64,000 nt of DNA from an uncultured Bacteroidales bacterium (GTDB lineage: Bacteria; Bacteroidota; Bacteroidia; Bacteroidales; Porphyromonadaceae): positions 1 to 64,000 of the forward strand of contig CAMYPM010000006.1 of NCBI GenBank assembly GCA_947290775.1. Reading direction: 5' to 3'. Position 1 is the first letter of the stretch; every line of letters begins with the position of its first letter. Shown in pieces: positions 1 to 8,272 of the stretch. Both the position numbers and the translations under genes were made by a program. The notes beneath the pieces are model-generated. The model did no database searches. It was not told the origin of the DNA and saw only the letters and a list, made by a program, of their open reading frames with translations.

Positions 1-97
1 TATTTCGGGTACACGTCAGCACGAATATGTACCCAAAATCGTTATTTCGGGTACACGTCAGCACGAATATGTACCCAAAATCGTTATTTCGGGTACA
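1..97. repeat. 42-bp tandem repeat, two full copies plus a 13-bp third
   Basis: Positions 1-42 and 43-84 are identical, and 85-97 repeats the first 13 bases before diverging. Copies may continue to the left of the window. Each unit carries a 7-bp inverted repeat, GGGTACA and TGTACCC, separated by 14 bases, so each could form a small hairpin or bind a dimeric protein. 42 is a multiple of three and all three forward frames stay open through the repeat, so it could also be the repetitive 3' end of an upstream gene. Its position directly before hsdR suggests an hsdMS-hsdR junction or a regulatory array. No function can be assigned. Confidence 0.9.
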
Positions 98-165
98 TGT
101 TTAGTCTGCACGCATAGCCCTATCTATTAGTCTGAAAAGATACCGATAAACACAACGCATATAAG

Positions 166-3100
166 ATGAAGTTCTACGAAAGCGAATACGAAAAGGCTCT
201 CATCGCTCTCCTGCAAGAGGTGGGATGGAACTATACGCATGGGAGTAAGCTGCATCGCCATAATGACGAGCTCCTCCTGACGGAGGATTTGTCCGGTTTC
301 CTTCTAAGCCGGTATCCCGAGTTAGAGCCTGACGATGTGACCAATGTCATTGACCACCTGCGTCATGCGAGTGGACAGACTCACTTTGACCGACTTTGCG
401 CTACCTATCATCTACTTGTAGACGGCTACCGCTACACAAGACAGAGCGATGGTGAGGCTTTCGATATTGCTTACATAGACTTCGATGAAGTGGAGCGGAA
501 CCGCTTCCGAGCAGTCAACCAGTTTGAGGTGGGCTACGGGCAGGGGGGAGACATCCGCATCCCCGATGTGCTGCTCTTTGTCAACGGCATACCGCTCTGT
601 ATCTTCGAGCTGAAGAACCCCACCGATGCCACTGCCACGATAGCCGATGCCTACGAGCAAATCCATACACGCTATATGCGGGACATCCCCCATCTCCTAA
701 GGTATTGCCCGCTCTCCTGTATCAGTGATGCCACACGGAATAACACCAAACTCGGCACCACCTATACGCCCTATGAGCATTACTATGCCTGGAAGAAAGT
801 GCGCAACGAAGACCCAGCAGCCCGGAGCGGAATCAACCAAGTACGCACCATCGTTCGCGGTGTGTATGAGCCTGTACGCTTTCTGGAGATATTGCGAGAC
901 TATATTTACTTCCCCGATGCCAAGAGCGACAGAGAGGAGGAAATTGTCTGCCGCTACCCTCAGTTCTTCGCTACGAGACAGCTGCGAGACCATGTGCTCA
1001 AGGCTTACGCAGAGGGCGACCGTCGCGGGGGAACTTACTTTGGGGCTACCGGCTGCGGCAAGACTTATACCATGATGTTTCTCGCCCGGCAACTCTCGCT
1101 ACGCTGCACCGAGTTGGAATCGCCCACCATCGTTATGATTGTGGATCGTGACGACCTCCAGACGCAGGCGGGCAAGCTCTTCCTGCGCTCTGAGGAGTTC
1201 TTGTCACTCGGAGTCGCCAAGGTGATAGAGAACCGTGCCAATCTCAAAGAGGAGATGAGCCTACGTAAGTCAGGCGGCTTTTTTATCTGTACCATTCAGA
1301 AGTTTTGTGAGGAGACGGGGTTACTCAACGAGCGGCGCAACATCATTTGCTTCTCGGACGAAGCCCACCGCACGCAAGTGCGTCTTAATACTCAACTCAA
1401 GGTCAAGGACAAAAGCGAGGACAAAATAGGCGCATTTGTCACCAAGCCCTATGCCGAGTTACTACGTACCGCCTTTCCCAATGCTACCTTCGTGGGCTTT
1501 ACCGGTACGCCTATTGATGATACGATCCAAGTCTTCGGACAGATTGTGGACAGCTACACGATGCAGCAGGCTGTGGCAGACGGTATCACCCGAGATATTA
1601 AGTATATACCACGTATCGCCAAGGTAACCTTAGATGCAGAGAAAGTAAGGCAGATAGATGCCTACTATCAGCAGTGTGCCGAAGAGGGTGCAACAGAAGA
1701 AGACGTCGCTCAGAGCAAGAGGGCCATGAGTGAGATGGAAGTAATACTTGGCGACGACGAACGATTAGAACGCTTGGCAGCCGATATCATTGAGCATTAC
1801 ACGCAAGCTTGTGACAACCGCGCCGATGTGGTACAGAAAGCGATGATCGTCTGTAGTAAACGAGAGATTGCCTATAGACTATTACAGAAGTTTAAAAAGC
1901 TCCGCCCGGATTGGTTCACAGAGCGAAAGTCGCCCGATGATAGTCGCTTACCCCAAGAGGTACTACAGCAACTCAGCCCCATGCCGACCATAGCTATGGT
2001 GGCCACACGTGGTAGCAATGATGCGGCAGACATGTATCAATACTTAGGCGACAAGAAACGTATCAAAGCGCTGGACGATGCATTCAAAATGCCCGAGAGC
2101 AACTTTCGCATCGTTATTGTGGTAGATATGTGGATTACGGGCTTTGATGTGCCTTGTCTTACCTATCTCTACAACGACAAGCCTTTGCAAAAGCACTCCT
2201 TGATACAGACCATCAGCCGTGTCAATCGCAACTATCCGGGCAAAGACTTTGGCTATGTGATTGATTACATCGGTATTCACAAAAACATGATGGAGGCGAT
2301 GCGTCGTTTCGGAGGAGAGAATTTCGGCCCCAGTGAGGATGATGTGGCTCAAGCGCACGAAGCGCTGCGCAGTGAGCTGGATATTATCAAACAGCTGTTT
2401 TCAGGCTTTGACCTCTCCCCCTTTACCGACAAAGAGGCAAACCCCATAGTACGCTTGGAATGCCTCTCTCAAGCAGCTGAGTACATCATTACAACGAGTG
2501 AAACACTTCATATAGAAAGTGGTAAGGGCGCCCCTAAGAAAGTGGGAGCCAGTACCTTTTTCTTAGCTCATGTGAAGCGCCTGAGAGCGGCTTACGATAT
2601 ATGTCAGCCCTCCGGCGAACTCCCGTACGAGGAACTCTCTCTATCGCAGTGCTATATGGCAGTTGCTTCGTATGTGCGTAAGACTTCAGGCGAAAAGCAC
2701 GACGTGGAGAGTATGAATAGAGCGGTCGAGCGCATGGTGCAGGAGGCTCTGCGCTGCAACTCCGTGGTGAGCATCTTAGATACCGATGTTGAGGAGCGAA
2801 TATTCAGTCCGGAGTTTACCGAGCAGCTCGAGAATATTAAGCTCCCTGCTACAAGGCTCGAAGTCTTGGTCAAGATGCTTCGCAAGACCATACGAGAATA
2901 CAAAAATACCAATAAGGTAGCAGCAGAGAAGTATGAAGAGTTGCTACGCAAAACGCTAGACGCTTATCACGAGCGAAAGACGGCTCTCTCTGCGGAAGAG
3001 GCGTCTGCCACTCAGAGTGAAGCTGTCTCTGCCATTATAGACGAAGCTACGAAGCAGGCGATGGAGTTGCTCCGGCAGTTGGGGGAAGATAAGGAGAGCT

Positions 3101-3435
3101 TCAGAAGGCTGGGCTTGACTTTTGAGGAGAAAGCTTTCTACGATATCTTGATACACCTCAGAGATAAATATAACTTCGTATATGGCGAGGATAGGCGTGT
3201 AGGCTCACTCATCATCAACGATAAGTGCAAGGCACTAGCAAAGAAGATTAAGGAGCTAATCGATGTACAGTCGTCGTTTACTGACTGGCTCAACAATCAA
3301 AACATCCGTGCAGATCTCAATAAGAAGATATACTTCTGTCTTCGCACATCAGGCTATCCGCCTCAGTATAATAAAGAAGTCTTTGAGCAAGTAATGGAGC
3401 AGGTGGAGCACTTCAAAACCTATGCAGGGGAGTAA
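166..3435 (+). CDS. hsdR: Type I restriction enzyme, R (HsdR) subunit
   Basis: ATP-dependent DNA translocase and endonuclease subunit of a type I restriction-modification complex; it needs HsdM and HsdS to work. The 1089-residue protein has the full family architecture. An N-terminal PD-(D/E)xK nuclease shows D134, E148 and K150 (in IPD and FELK). A superfamily-2 motor follows with Walker A GATGCGKT at about 293-300 and a DEAH box at about 398-401, then a second RecA-like lobe with motif VI (QTISRVNR) and a helical C-terminal region that would contact HsdM. All key residues are present, so the subunit should be active. The ATG at 166 follows an in-frame stop. No TAnnTTTG box is visible just upstream, so it may be transcribed from genes to the left. 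hsdM and hsdS are not in the window. Confidence 0.95.
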   Translation: MKFYESEYEKALIALLQEVGWNYTHGSKLHRHNDELLLTEDLSGFLLSRYPELEPDDVTNVIDHLRHASGQTHFDRLCATYHLLVDGYRYTRQSDGEAFDIAYIDFDEVERNRFRAVNQFEVGYGQGGDIRIPDVLLFVNGIPLCIFELKNPTDATATIADAYEQIHTRYMRDIPHLLRYCPLSCISDATRNNTKLGTTYTPYEHYYAWKKVRNEDPAARSGINQVRTIVRGVYEPVRFLEILRDYIYFPDAKSDREEEIVCRYPQFFATRQLRDHVLKAYAEGDRRGGTYFGATGCGKTYTMMFLARQLSLRCTELESPTIVMIVDRDDLQTQAGKLFLRSEEFLSLGVAKVIENRANLKEEMSLRKSGGFFICTIQKFCEETGLLNERRNIICFSDEAHRTQVRLNTQLKVKDKSEDKIGAFVTKPYAELLRTAFPNATFVGFTGTPIDDTIQVFGQIVDSYTMQQAVADGITRDIKYIPRIAKVTLDAEKVRQIDAYYQQCAEEGATEEDVAQSKRAMSEMEVILGDDERLERLAADIIEHYTQACDNRADVVQKAMIVCSKREIAYRLLQKFKKLRPDWFTERKSPDDSRLPQEVLQQLSPMPTIAMVATRGSNDAADMYQYLGDKKRIKALDDAFKMPESNFRIVIVVDMWITGFDVPCLTYLYNDKPLQKHSLIQTISRVNRNYPGKDFGYVIDYIGIHKNMMEAMRRFGGENFGPSEDDVAQAHEALRSELDIIKQLFSGFDLSPFTDKEANPIVRLECLSQAAEYIITTSETLHIESGKGAPKKVGASTFFLAHVKRLRAAYDICQPSGELPYEELSLSQCYMAVASYVRKTSGEKHDVESMNRAVERMVQEALRCNSVVSILDTDVEERIFSPEFTEQLENIKLPATRLEVLVKMLRKTIREYKNTNKVAAEKYEELLRKTLDAYHERKTALSAEEASATQSEAVSAIIDEATKQAMELLRQLGEDKESFRRLGLTFEEKAFYDILIHLRDKYNFVYGEDRRVGSLIINDKCKALAKKIKELIDVQSSFTDWLNNQNIRADLNKKIYFCLRTSGYPPQYNKEVFEQVMEQVEHFKTYAGE

Positions 3436-3751
3436 TCCCCGGCTCTCAATATGGTAGGACACAATAAAAAGTGCTAGATATACTTATCTGGGATTGCAGA
3501 CGTAAACATTCATCGTTTCTCGAGCTCTTGGTGGCTGAAATCTTGCCTTTTTGTTCCTTTTCTTGCTTCCCTCTCCCCGGCTTTCGGGTAAAAGTATAGA
3601 AGTTTTTGGTTGAAGTAACTGTACTTTTAGAGTCGGTCCGGGGGCTCAAGTTTCATGTTCTTATTTCTCTGTGATAAGAGACCTATTCTTCCTTTTTTTT
3701 ATTGCTCTTTCCGGCCTTATACAGTCGAATCGCTTATTGGAATAAATAAGG
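3436..3751. other. Intergenic region without a supported gene
   Basis: About 360 bases separate hsdR from gpmA. The reverse strand has a 67-codon open frame rich in Lys, Ser and Thr with no recognisable domain, and I do not call it a gene. No convincing hairpin terminator for hsdR is visible. The last 45 bases hold the gpmA promoter. Confidence 0.5.
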
Positions 3752-3759
3752 TAACTTTG
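3752..3759 (+). promoter_or_regulatory. -7 box (TAACTTTG) for the gpmA-mmd operon
   Basis: Perfect match to the Bacteroidota sigma-ABfr -7 consensus TAnnTTTG, 37 bases before the gpmA ATG. The -33 TTTG element is not clear. Confidence 0.6.
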
Positions 3760-3796
3760 TGACAGAGAAAGCACAAATAAAAAGAGTAAGAATAGC

Positions 3797-4543
3797 ATGA
3801 AAAGATTGGTTTTATTACGTCACGGCGAAAGTACGTGGAATAAGGAGAATCGGTTTACCGGTTGGACAGATGTTGATCTGAGCGAGAAGGGCATAGAAGA
3901 AGCGCATCGGGCAGGTCAGTTGCTTTTGGCGGAGAAATTCCACTTTTCGGCTGCCTTTACCTCCTATCTGAAGCGCGCTATAAAGACGCTTAATATCGTA
4001 TTGGACGAGATGGATCTGGATTGGATTCCTGTGGAAAAGAGCTGGCGTCTCAACGAAAAGCATTATGGGGTGTTACAAGGATTGAATAAATCGGAGATGT
4101 CTGCCAAGTATGGCGAAGAGCAGGTGCACATATGGCGTCGTAGCTATGATGTGCCTCCAATGCCAATGACTAAAGAGGATGAGAGAAGTCCTTTCCAAGA
4201 TCCGCGCTATAAGGGAGTGGAAGGAGATTTACTTCCCCTAACGGAGTCGCTTAAAGATACCGTTGCACGTATTCTCCCCTTCTTTGAAGGCTCTATTCTG
4301 CCCTCACTAAAAACTCATGATGATGTACTTGTAACGGCACACGGCAATAGCTTGAGAGGTATTGTAAAAGTCCTCAAGGGAATAAGCGACAAAGATATTC
4401 CCGCACTGAATCTACCTACAGGGGTACCCTATGTCTTTGAATTTGACGAACAGTTGAATTTGAAGTCCGACCACTTCTTGGGTGATCAGGATGAAATAAG
4501 GAAGTTGCAGGAGGCTGTAGCTAATCAGGGGGCAAAGAAATAA
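3797..4543 (+). CDS. gpmA: 2,3-bisphosphoglycerate-dependent phosphoglycerate mutase
   Basis: Interconverts 3- and 2-phosphoglycerate in glycolysis and gluconeogenesis through a phosphohistidine intermediate. The 248-residue length is typical. The signature LRHGESTWN starts at residue 7, giving catalytic H9; R8, E87 and the second catalytic His, H182 (in TAHGNSLRG), are all present. It is the first gene of a tight run of seven same-strand genes and has its own promoter box at 3752. The next gene starts 21 bases after the stop, so glycolysis and the methylmalonyl-CoA branch may share a transcript. Confidence 0.97.
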   Translation: MKRLVLLRHGESTWNKENRFTGWTDVDLSEKGIEEAHRAGQLLLAEKFHFSAAFTSYLKRAIKTLNIVLDEMDLDWIPVEKSWRLNEKHYGVLQGLNKSEMSAKYGEEQVHIWRRSYDVPPMPMTKEDERSPFQDPRYKGVEGDLLPLTESLKDTVARILPFFEGSILPSLKTHDDVLVTAHGNSLRGIVKVLKGISDKDIPALNLPTGVPYVFEFDEQLNLKSDHFLGDQDEIRKLQEAVANQGAKK

Positions 4544-4564
4544 TCACATAACTATCGTAACAAC

Positions 4565-4981
4565 ATGGACTTAACTCATATTGAACACATTGGCATTGCC
4601 GTGAAAAGCATAGAAGAGGCCCTTCCTTTCTTTGAGGGAGTATTGGGACTCAAATGCTACAATATAGAAGAGGTAGCGGATCAAAAGGTAAAGACTGCAT
4701 TCCTTAAAGTGGGTCAGACTAAGCTGGAGCTGCTGGAGCCTACCAGTGATGAGAGCCCTATAGCTAAGTTTTTGGAAAAACGAGGCGAGGGGATCCATCA
4801 TATTGCCTTTGCTGTGGAAAATTCCACTGAAGCACTCAAAGAAGCCGAAGCGAAGGGCGTGCGCCTTATTGATAAGCAATCGCGCAAGGGAGCTGAAGGG
4901 CTCAACATAGGCTTTCTGCATCCAAAGAGTTGCCACGGGCTGCTTTTAGAGCTTTGTGATTGTGCAGATAAGAAAGCATAA
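4565..4981 (+). CDS. mce: Methylmalonyl-CoA epimerase
   Basis: Converts (2R)- to (2S)-methylmalonyl-CoA, linking the B12-dependent mutase product to the decarboxylase encoded just downstream. It is a single glyoxalase-fold (VOC) protein of 138 residues with two beta-alpha-beta-beta-beta modules. The expected metal ligands are present: H8 (IEHIGIAV), H79 (GIHHIAFAV) and E129 (GLLLEL). The length and the GEGIHHIA motif are typical of the family. Its position between gpmA and mmdA supports this reading over other glyoxalase-family roles. Confidence 0.95.
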   Translation: MDLTHIEHIGIAVKSIEEALPFFEGVLGLKCYNIEEVADQKVKTAFLKVGQTKLELLEPTSDESPIAKFLEKRGEGIHHIAFAVENSTEALKEAEAKGVRLIDKQSRKGAEGLNIGFLHPKSCHGLLLELCDCADKKA

Positions 4982-5035
4982 GTTTATGTTCACTAGTAAC
5001 ACGACACTAATTTTCCAATCACTATATATTAAAAT

Positions 5036-6589
5036 ATGAGCCAACAAATAGAGAATATTAAAGAGCTGATTTCTAAGCGTGAGCAAGCGCGCCTTGGAGG
5101 CGGTGAAAAGCGTATTGAAAAGCAGCATGAGCGCGGCAAATATACGGCACGTGAGCGTATCGCTATGCTGGTTGACGAAGGGAGCTTCGAAGAGATCGAT
5201 ATGTTCGTTGAGCTTCGTTCTACCAATTTTGGTCTTGATAAGAAGAAGATACTTGGCGACGGTGTGGTAGTCGGTAGCGGTACGATAGATGGGCGCTTGG
5301 TATATCTCTTTGCACAAGATTTTACCGTGCTGGGAGGTGCTTTGGGCGAAATGCTTGCCAAGAAGATTTGTAAGGTTATGGACCTTGCAATGAAGATGGG
5401 AGCTCCCGTAATCGGATTGAACGACTCAGGCGGTGCGCGTATTCAGGAAGGAGTGAATGCTCTTTACGGATACGGAGAAATATTTGAGCGTAATATACTT
5501 GCTTCAGGCGTGATTCCTCAGATCTCTGCCATCTTTGGTCCATGCGCAGGTGGAGCTGTTTATTCGCCGGCACTAACGGACTTTAATATCATGGTAAGAG
5601 GATCCTCTTATATGTTCCTTACCGGTCCGAAGGTAGTAAAGACTGTGACGGGGGAAGATGTCTCTCAAGAGGATTTAGGCGGTGCCGATGTACACGCTTC
5701 CAAGAGTGGAGTATCGCATTTTGCAGTAGATACGGAAGAAGACGGTATCCGACTCATTCGTCACTTGTTGAGCTTCTTGCCACAAAACAATCTTGAAGAG
5801 CCTCCCTATGTAGCGTGCAATGATCCCATTGATCGCAAGGAGGATTTGCTGAATGAAATTATCCCCGATGAGCCCAATAAGCCTTACGATATGTATGAAG
5901 TAATTGCTGCTATCGTGGATAATGGTGAGTTTTTGGAAATACATGCCGACTATGCACGCAATATCATAGTGGGCTTTGCGCACTTCAATGGGATGAGTGT
6001 GGGTATTGTAGCCAACCAGCCCCAGGTGATGGCGGGTAGCTTGGATTGTAACTCTTCTCGCAAGGCTGCGCGCTTCGTACGCTTCTGCGATGCTTTCAAT
6101 ATTCCTATTGTAACGCTGGTCGATGTGCCGGGATTCTTACCGGGTACGGGTCAGGAATACAATGCCGTTATTTCGCACGGAGCTAAGTTGCTTTATGCCT
6201 ATGGAGAGGCTACGGTACCCAAAGTAACGGTAACCCTTCGTAAAGCCTATGGAGGTGCCTACATTGTAATGGGCTCTAAGCATTTGCGTGCTGACCTGAA
6301 CTATGCGTGGCCCTCAGCAGAAATTGCCGTAATGGGTCCGAGCGGAGCCGTTGAGATTATCTTTGCTAAAGAGGTTGCAGCTTCAGAAGATCCGGCGAAG
6401 ACAGCGCTGGAAAAGGAGGAGGAATACCGCAAAGCGTTTGCCAATCCTTATAATGCGGCTTCCTATGGTTATCTGGATGATGTAATTGAACCGCGTAATA
6501 CGCGCTTCCGCATTATACGTGCGCTCGAACAGCTCCGCACAAAGAAGGAAGGAATCCCGGCAAAGAAACACGATAACTTACCGCTTTAA
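5036..6589 (+). CDS. mmdA: Methylmalonyl-CoA decarboxylase / acyl-CoA carboxyltransferase alpha subunit
   Basis: Carboxyltransferase subunit that moves the carboxyl group from methylmalonyl-CoA to the biotin of MmdC. The 517-residue protein has the N- and C-terminal crotonase-like halves of the acyl-CoA carboxyltransferase family, with oxyanion-hole glycines in [12 protein letters not shown] and in the later [12 protein letters not shown]. The same family includes propionyl-CoA carboxylase beta. No biotin carboxylase gene is nearby, while genes for a membrane sodium pump (mmdB) and carrier follow at once, so the sodium-pumping decarboxylase is the better reading. The gene lies 54 bases after mce and 9 bases before mmdD. 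Confidence 0.93.
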   Translation: MSQQIENIKELISKREQARLGGGEKRIEKQHERGKYTARERIAMLVDEGSFEEIDMFVELRSTNFGLDKKKILGDGVVVGSGTIDGRLVYLFAQDFTVLGGALGEMLAKKICKVMDLAMKMGAPVIGLNDSGGARIQEGVNALYGYGEIFERNILASGVIPQISAIFGPCAGGAVYSPALTDFNIMVRGSSYMFLTGPKVVKTVTGEDVSQEDLGGADVHASKSGVSHFAVDTEEDGIRLIRHLLSFLPQNNLEEPPYVACNDPIDRKEDLLNEIIPDEPNKPYDMYEVIAAIVDNGEFLEIHADYARNIIVGFAHFNGMSVGIVANQPQVMAGSLDCNSSRKAARFVRFCDAFNIPIVTLVDVPGFLPGTGQEYNAVISHGAKLLYAYGEATVPKVTVTLRKAYGGAYIVMGSKHLRADLNYAWPSAEIAVMGPSGAVEIIFAKEVAASEDPAKTALEKEEEYRKAFANPYNAASYGYLDDVIEPRNTRFRIIRALEQLRTKKEGIPAKKHDNLPL

Positions 6590-6598
6590 GCCTAATTT

Positions 6599-7585
6599 AT
6601 GATTGCTAATAAGCAGGCTTTAGGGCATCTTCTGCTACTTGTAGTAGCGGTGTTCACTTTGCCATCGTGTGGCAACAGGCAGCCCAAGACGGGGCCTGTT
6701 GTCCTCAACGAGGTACTTGTGGATAATGAAAGTGGCATTGTGAATGGATATGGTGAGCGCACTGCGTGGATAGAGCTATACAATCGTACTGCCGCTACAG
6801 TAGATGTGAATGGTTGCTATCTGACCAATGATCGCCACGACCTGAAGAAGTACGCTATTCCGGCAGGGGATAAAAGAACGAAGATAGCTCCCTCTCGGCA
6901 CTTACTTTTCTATGCGGATGGAAACGCTTCAAAAGGAGTCTTCTACACGAACTTCAAGCTGAATAAAGGCGAAGAGACTTTTATCGCTTTGGTAGCAAGT
7001 GATGGAGAGACTATTTTGGATAGTGTAACTATAGCGGCTACATTAGCGACCGACCAATCTTATTGTCGTATCCCCGATGGAAATATATCCCCCAAGGATA
7101 AGGAGGCGAATAATATTTGGAGGGTAGCAGGAGCCGGAGCTAACAGCTCACTCATGGTTACTCCGCAAGAAAATAATGATGCTAAGAATAAAGCAGATCA
7201 GCACAATGCACTTAAGGAGCGTGACCCTCATGGTGGGGTAATGACCCTTACGGCTATGTTAGTTGTTTTCTTAGGGTTAACCCTTCTTTTCTTAGCGTTT
7301 AAGCTAACGGGCTATATCTCCGTTCAGCTTGCACAACGCCGTTCGCAAAAGGCTGAGAAGAAACCTGCCAAGGGAGTGACAAAAGGAGATAGTGCATTTA
7401 TTCCCGGAGATGTATCTGCCGCTATTGCAATGGCTATCTACGAAGCTCAAAATGAGGTACATGATGTAGAAGGAGATGTGATTACTTTGCTGCACGCTTC
7501 GCGTAAGTACTCACCTTGGAGCTCTAAGATCTACGGCTTGCGTACCCCTCTCGGTGCTAAGGTGCCGGCTCGAAAGAATAGGTAA
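6599..7585 (+). CDS. mmdD: Decarboxylase delta/gamma (OadG-type) subunit with a lipoprotein lamin-tail domain
   Basis: Membrane anchor and assembly subunit of the sodium-pumping decarboxylase. The 328-residue protein is much longer than ordinary OadG/MmdD proteins (about 80-120 residues). Residues 1-24 look like a lipoprotein signal (hydrophobic stretch, then LPSC with C24). Residues about 34-150 resemble a lamin-tail domain (VLNEVLVDN, WIELYN, YLTND). Residues 215-240 form one transmembrane helix, followed by a basic linker and a conserved tail (YSPWSSKIYGLRTP, 304-317). Predicted topology is a lipid anchor, a periplasmic lamin-tail domain, one helix and a cytoplasmic tail contacting MmdA. 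The context, with mmdA before and mmdE, mmdC and mmdB after, is decisive for the pump role. Confidence 0.85.
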   Translation: MIANKQALGHLLLLVVAVFTLPSCGNRQPKTGPVVLNEVLVDNESGIVNGYGERTAWIELYNRTAATVDVNGCYLTNDRHDLKKYAIPAGDKRTKIAPSRHLLFYADGNASKGVFYTNFKLNKGEETFIALVASDGETILDSVTIAATLATDQSYCRIPDGNISPKDKEANNIWRVAGAGANSSLMVTPQENNDAKNKADQHNALKERDPHGGVMTLTAMLVVFLGLTLLFLAFKLTGYISVQLAQRRSQKAEKKPAKGVTKGDSAFIPGDVSAAIAMAIYEAQNEVHDVEGDVITLLHASRKYSPWSSKIYGLRTPLGAKVPARKNR

Positions 7586-7603
7586 CAGAAAGGTTTTCTC
7601 GTT

Positions 7604-7786
7604 ATGAAAAAGAAAAAAATAGACGATCCGCGTCTTGTGGCTGCTCTGATGGCTTTAAGCGAAGAGCTTGCAGATATGCCGCATGATATGGATAATGCTA
7701 AACTGACAATCAAACGTACTAACAGTGTATCCGCATGGTCACTAAAGACTAATATGATGCGTGAAACACCGATTCGCTTATACTAA
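7604..7786 (+). CDS. mmdE: Small decarboxylase epsilon (MmdE-like) subunit
   Basis: A 60-residue protein with no membrane helix. Its residues about 10-58 align by eye with the C-terminal tail of MmdD just upstream. Both have an Ala/Leu-rich helix, then an HD pair, a Thr/Leu segment, a [SY]xWS motif (VSAWSLKT against YSPWSSKI) and a final R-x-TP. In Veillonella the methylmalonyl-CoA decarboxylase has a small epsilon chain homologous to the C-terminus of its delta chain, so the same relation here supports the MmdE name. It likely stabilises the complex. It starts 18 bases after mmdD and ends 38 bases before mmdC. Confidence 0.8.
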   Translation: MKKKKIDDPRLVAALMALSEELADMPHDMDNAKLTIKRTNSVSAWSLKTNMMRETPIRLY

Positions 7787-7824
7787 AGAAACAGATTATC
7801 TAACCCTCATCATAATATTAGATC

Positions 7825-8250
7825 ATGAAGGAGTATAAATACAAAATCAATGGCACGGAATATGTCGTTGCGATCAACAAAATAGACGATAAGGAAGCTG
7901 AATTGGAGGTAAATGGCACTCCGTTCAATGTAGAAATACTCACAGAGAAAAAGAAGCCAGCCCCTACAATCAAGCGTCCTCAGCCGGTGAAGCCGGTAGA
8001 GCATGTAGCCGCACCTCAGGCCGCATCCTCCGGTCGAAGCGCTGCCATAAAGGCACCATTACCCGGTGTTATTATTGATATCCTTGTAAACGAGGGCGAT
8101 CAAGTAAAGCGTGGCCAAAAGCTCCTTGTATTGGAAGCTATGAAGATGGAAAACAACATCAATAGCGACAAGGACGGTACAGTGAAAGCTATTAAGGTAC
8201 GCAAGGGAGATTCTATCCTTGAAGGTACTGATTTAGTGGTTATTGAGTAA
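7825..8250 (+). CDS. mmdC: Biotin carboxyl carrier subunit of the decarboxylase
   Basis: Carries the carboxyl group on biotin between MmdA (cytoplasm) and MmdB (membrane). The 141-residue protein has an N-terminal beta-rich region (1-40), a Pro/Ala/Lys linker (about 43-72) and a C-terminal biotinyl domain with EAMKMEN, biotinylated on K107. The order mmdA-D-E-C-B matches known methylmalonyl-CoA decarboxylase operons. A similar domain exists in acetyl-CoA carboxylase BCCP, but no accC is nearby. The start at 7825 gives the usual MKEYKYKING-type N-terminus. Confidence 0.95.
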   Translation: MKEYKYKINGTEYVVAINKIDDKEAELEVNGTPFNVEILTEKKKPAPTIKRPQPVKPVEHVAAPQAASSGRSAAIKAPLPGVIIDILVNEGDQVKRGQKLLVLEAMKMENNINSDKDGTVKAIKVRKGDSILEGTDLVVIE

Positions 8251-8272
8251 TTAACCCTACTGATCCAACTAT

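Noticed and set aside
1..97. CRISPR array
   Set aside because: The whole 42-base unit is repeated with no unique spacers, and no cas genes are present.
5029..5361. Reverse-strand open frame over the start of mmdA
   Set aside because: It overlaps a clear conserved gene and has low-complexity Ser/Pro content typical of an antisense shadow.
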